A DNA stretch of 64,000 nucleotides from Periplaneta americana (lineage: Eukaryota; Arthropoda; Insecta; Blattodea; Blattidae): the NCBI RefSeq assembly GCF_040183065.1, contig NC_091118.1, positions 209,880,029 through 209,944,028 of the forward strand, in the 5' to 3' direction. This document shows positions 63,337 to 64,000 of this stretch, piece after piece. Under the pieces are notes generated by a model that made no database searches, was not told the origin of the DNA, and was given only the letters and a program-made list of their open reading frames with translations. How positions within the stretch are numbered: the stretch's first letter is position 1; each line of letters opens with the position of its first letter. The translations under genes were made by a program, and so were the position numbers.

Positions 63337-64000
63337 AATAGTAATATACGTTACAAGAGCGGTATGGTGACGTTTTTTTATGTTCGAGGAAAAGATTGAA
63401 AAAGCGAAACGTAGTTGAGCTTTTTTAATTTCCGAGAACATGAAAACAAACATACCGCTCGTGTATCGTACATTATTTTGTGCGAAGATCGGTTATTACA
63501 TACCTGAAAGACGAATTTCTAATTAGTTGCAATGAAATCTCCATCTTGGTTTCTGTTTAATGACTTCAACTTCGGAAAACAAAATATCTTTCTTCAACAT
63601 TGTTGCTATAAAAAGTTTTCTGTGTTTACTATACTCCAGCAGGCCGTGATATACGTCTGTCTTTTTATTCCCCCAGTCTATAAATGCGAACTTAAAACAA
63701 ACGGTAAGGTTATGTAATGATTTATTTTTCATTTTAATATTTTAACAATATTATTTATATAACATATTGCAGTAATAACATCGGCATCTGGAGTCTTGTT
63801 GATTTTTTCACGGCTTCCTTAATGTTACTTGTATCAGGAATGCAATAAGTTTCGTGGAGTAGTAGACTTTACTTAATTTTCGCAAATATTTAAAAACAAT
63901 AATTAACATTGCAATTTAGGTGAAATTGCAGTGGTAAGTTTCCAATTTATAATTATTACTATGTTAAACGTCTCTAAAAATAATATGTTAAAAGCCTAAA
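63337..64000. mobile_element. TIR element with hairpin-forming ends, copy 2, inverted and cut by the window edge
   Basis: Matches the right-hand two-thirds of 47728-48652 in reverse: AATAGTAATATACGTTACAA, GAAAAAGCGAAACGTAGTTG, CAGGCCGTGATATACGTCTG, GGTTATGTAATGATTTATTT. The other TIR would lie beyond 64000. Confidence 0.88.

Noticed and set aside
1..64000. A previously undescribed multi-gene host system (for example defence or biosynthesis)
   Set aside because: No adjacent non-mobile genes were found. The interest lies in mobile elements, their RNA motifs and their nesting.

Overview
This window looks like gene-poor, repeat-dominated nuclear DNA from an insect, most likely a cockroach or termite (Blattodea). 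The inference rests on AT-rich sequence, dense nested transposons with target-site duplications (TSDs), tRNA-derived SINEs, and several LINE and Penelope families that I recall as abundant in cockroach genomes. No search was possible, so the species is an inference. I find no host protein-coding gene that I can defend. Nearly every recognisable coding segment is a fragment of a mobile element, and the longest open frames are tandem repeats without stop codons.

Layout. 1-1.3 kb: a 21-bp satellite that decays rightward. 2.3-4.1 kb: an hAT transposon with a perfect 8-bp TSD carrying another repeat. 4.5-6.2 kb: a LINE tail, a SINE and a second hAT deletion derivative. 8.6-9.35 kb: a Penelope-like element (PLE) with a GIY-YIG nuclease frame between inverted arms. 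10.0-10.7 kb: a foldback element. 11.0-13.6 kb: a 60-bp higher-order array built from tetranucleotides. 14.6-16.3 kb: LINE, mariner-like and hAT fragments. 17.05-19.3 kb: a DNA transposon with 4-bp TSDs and a DUF7869-like transposase relic. 20.1-22.7 kb: a tandem array with a MITE, a SINE and a second tetranucleotide array. 23.6-25.4 kb: mariner-like and LINE ends. 26.05-29.34 kb: a 3.3-kb foldback holding a 43-bp satellite. 29.3-33.7 kb: interspersed repeats and a palindromic SINE. 34.6-40.2 kb: four LINE relics. 41.4-43.0 kb: a purine-rich array. 43.8-46.6 kb: a TIR element split by a LINE, then a GTCA array split by a SINE. 47.7-52.1 kb: TIR elements and a mariner-like N terminus. 52.1-59.2 kb: LINEs, PLE arms and a foldback hosting two other insertions. 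60.2-62.6 kb: an RTE-like element split by a SINE pentamer. 62.6-63.3 kb: an open R2-like LINE C terminus. 63.3 kb to the end: an inverted second copy of the 47.7-kb element.

The parts do not form a pathway. What they show is the order of insertion: TSDs and interrupted repeats let the nesting be read directly. The most interesting signals are hammerhead-ribozyme-like cores in the inverted arms of several Penelope-like or foldback elements, a satellite caged inside a foldback, a SINE multimer flanked by a single TSD, a palindromic double SINE, and a five-copy repeat family with a promoter-like block and a flipped central palindrome. Shorthand for LINE families used below: LINE-A (seven copies ending in a TAAG-type tail), LINE-B (three copies with a GTCAGTGAA-rich 3' region), LINE-C, LINE-D and LINE-E. 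'Family F' is the five-copy repeat.
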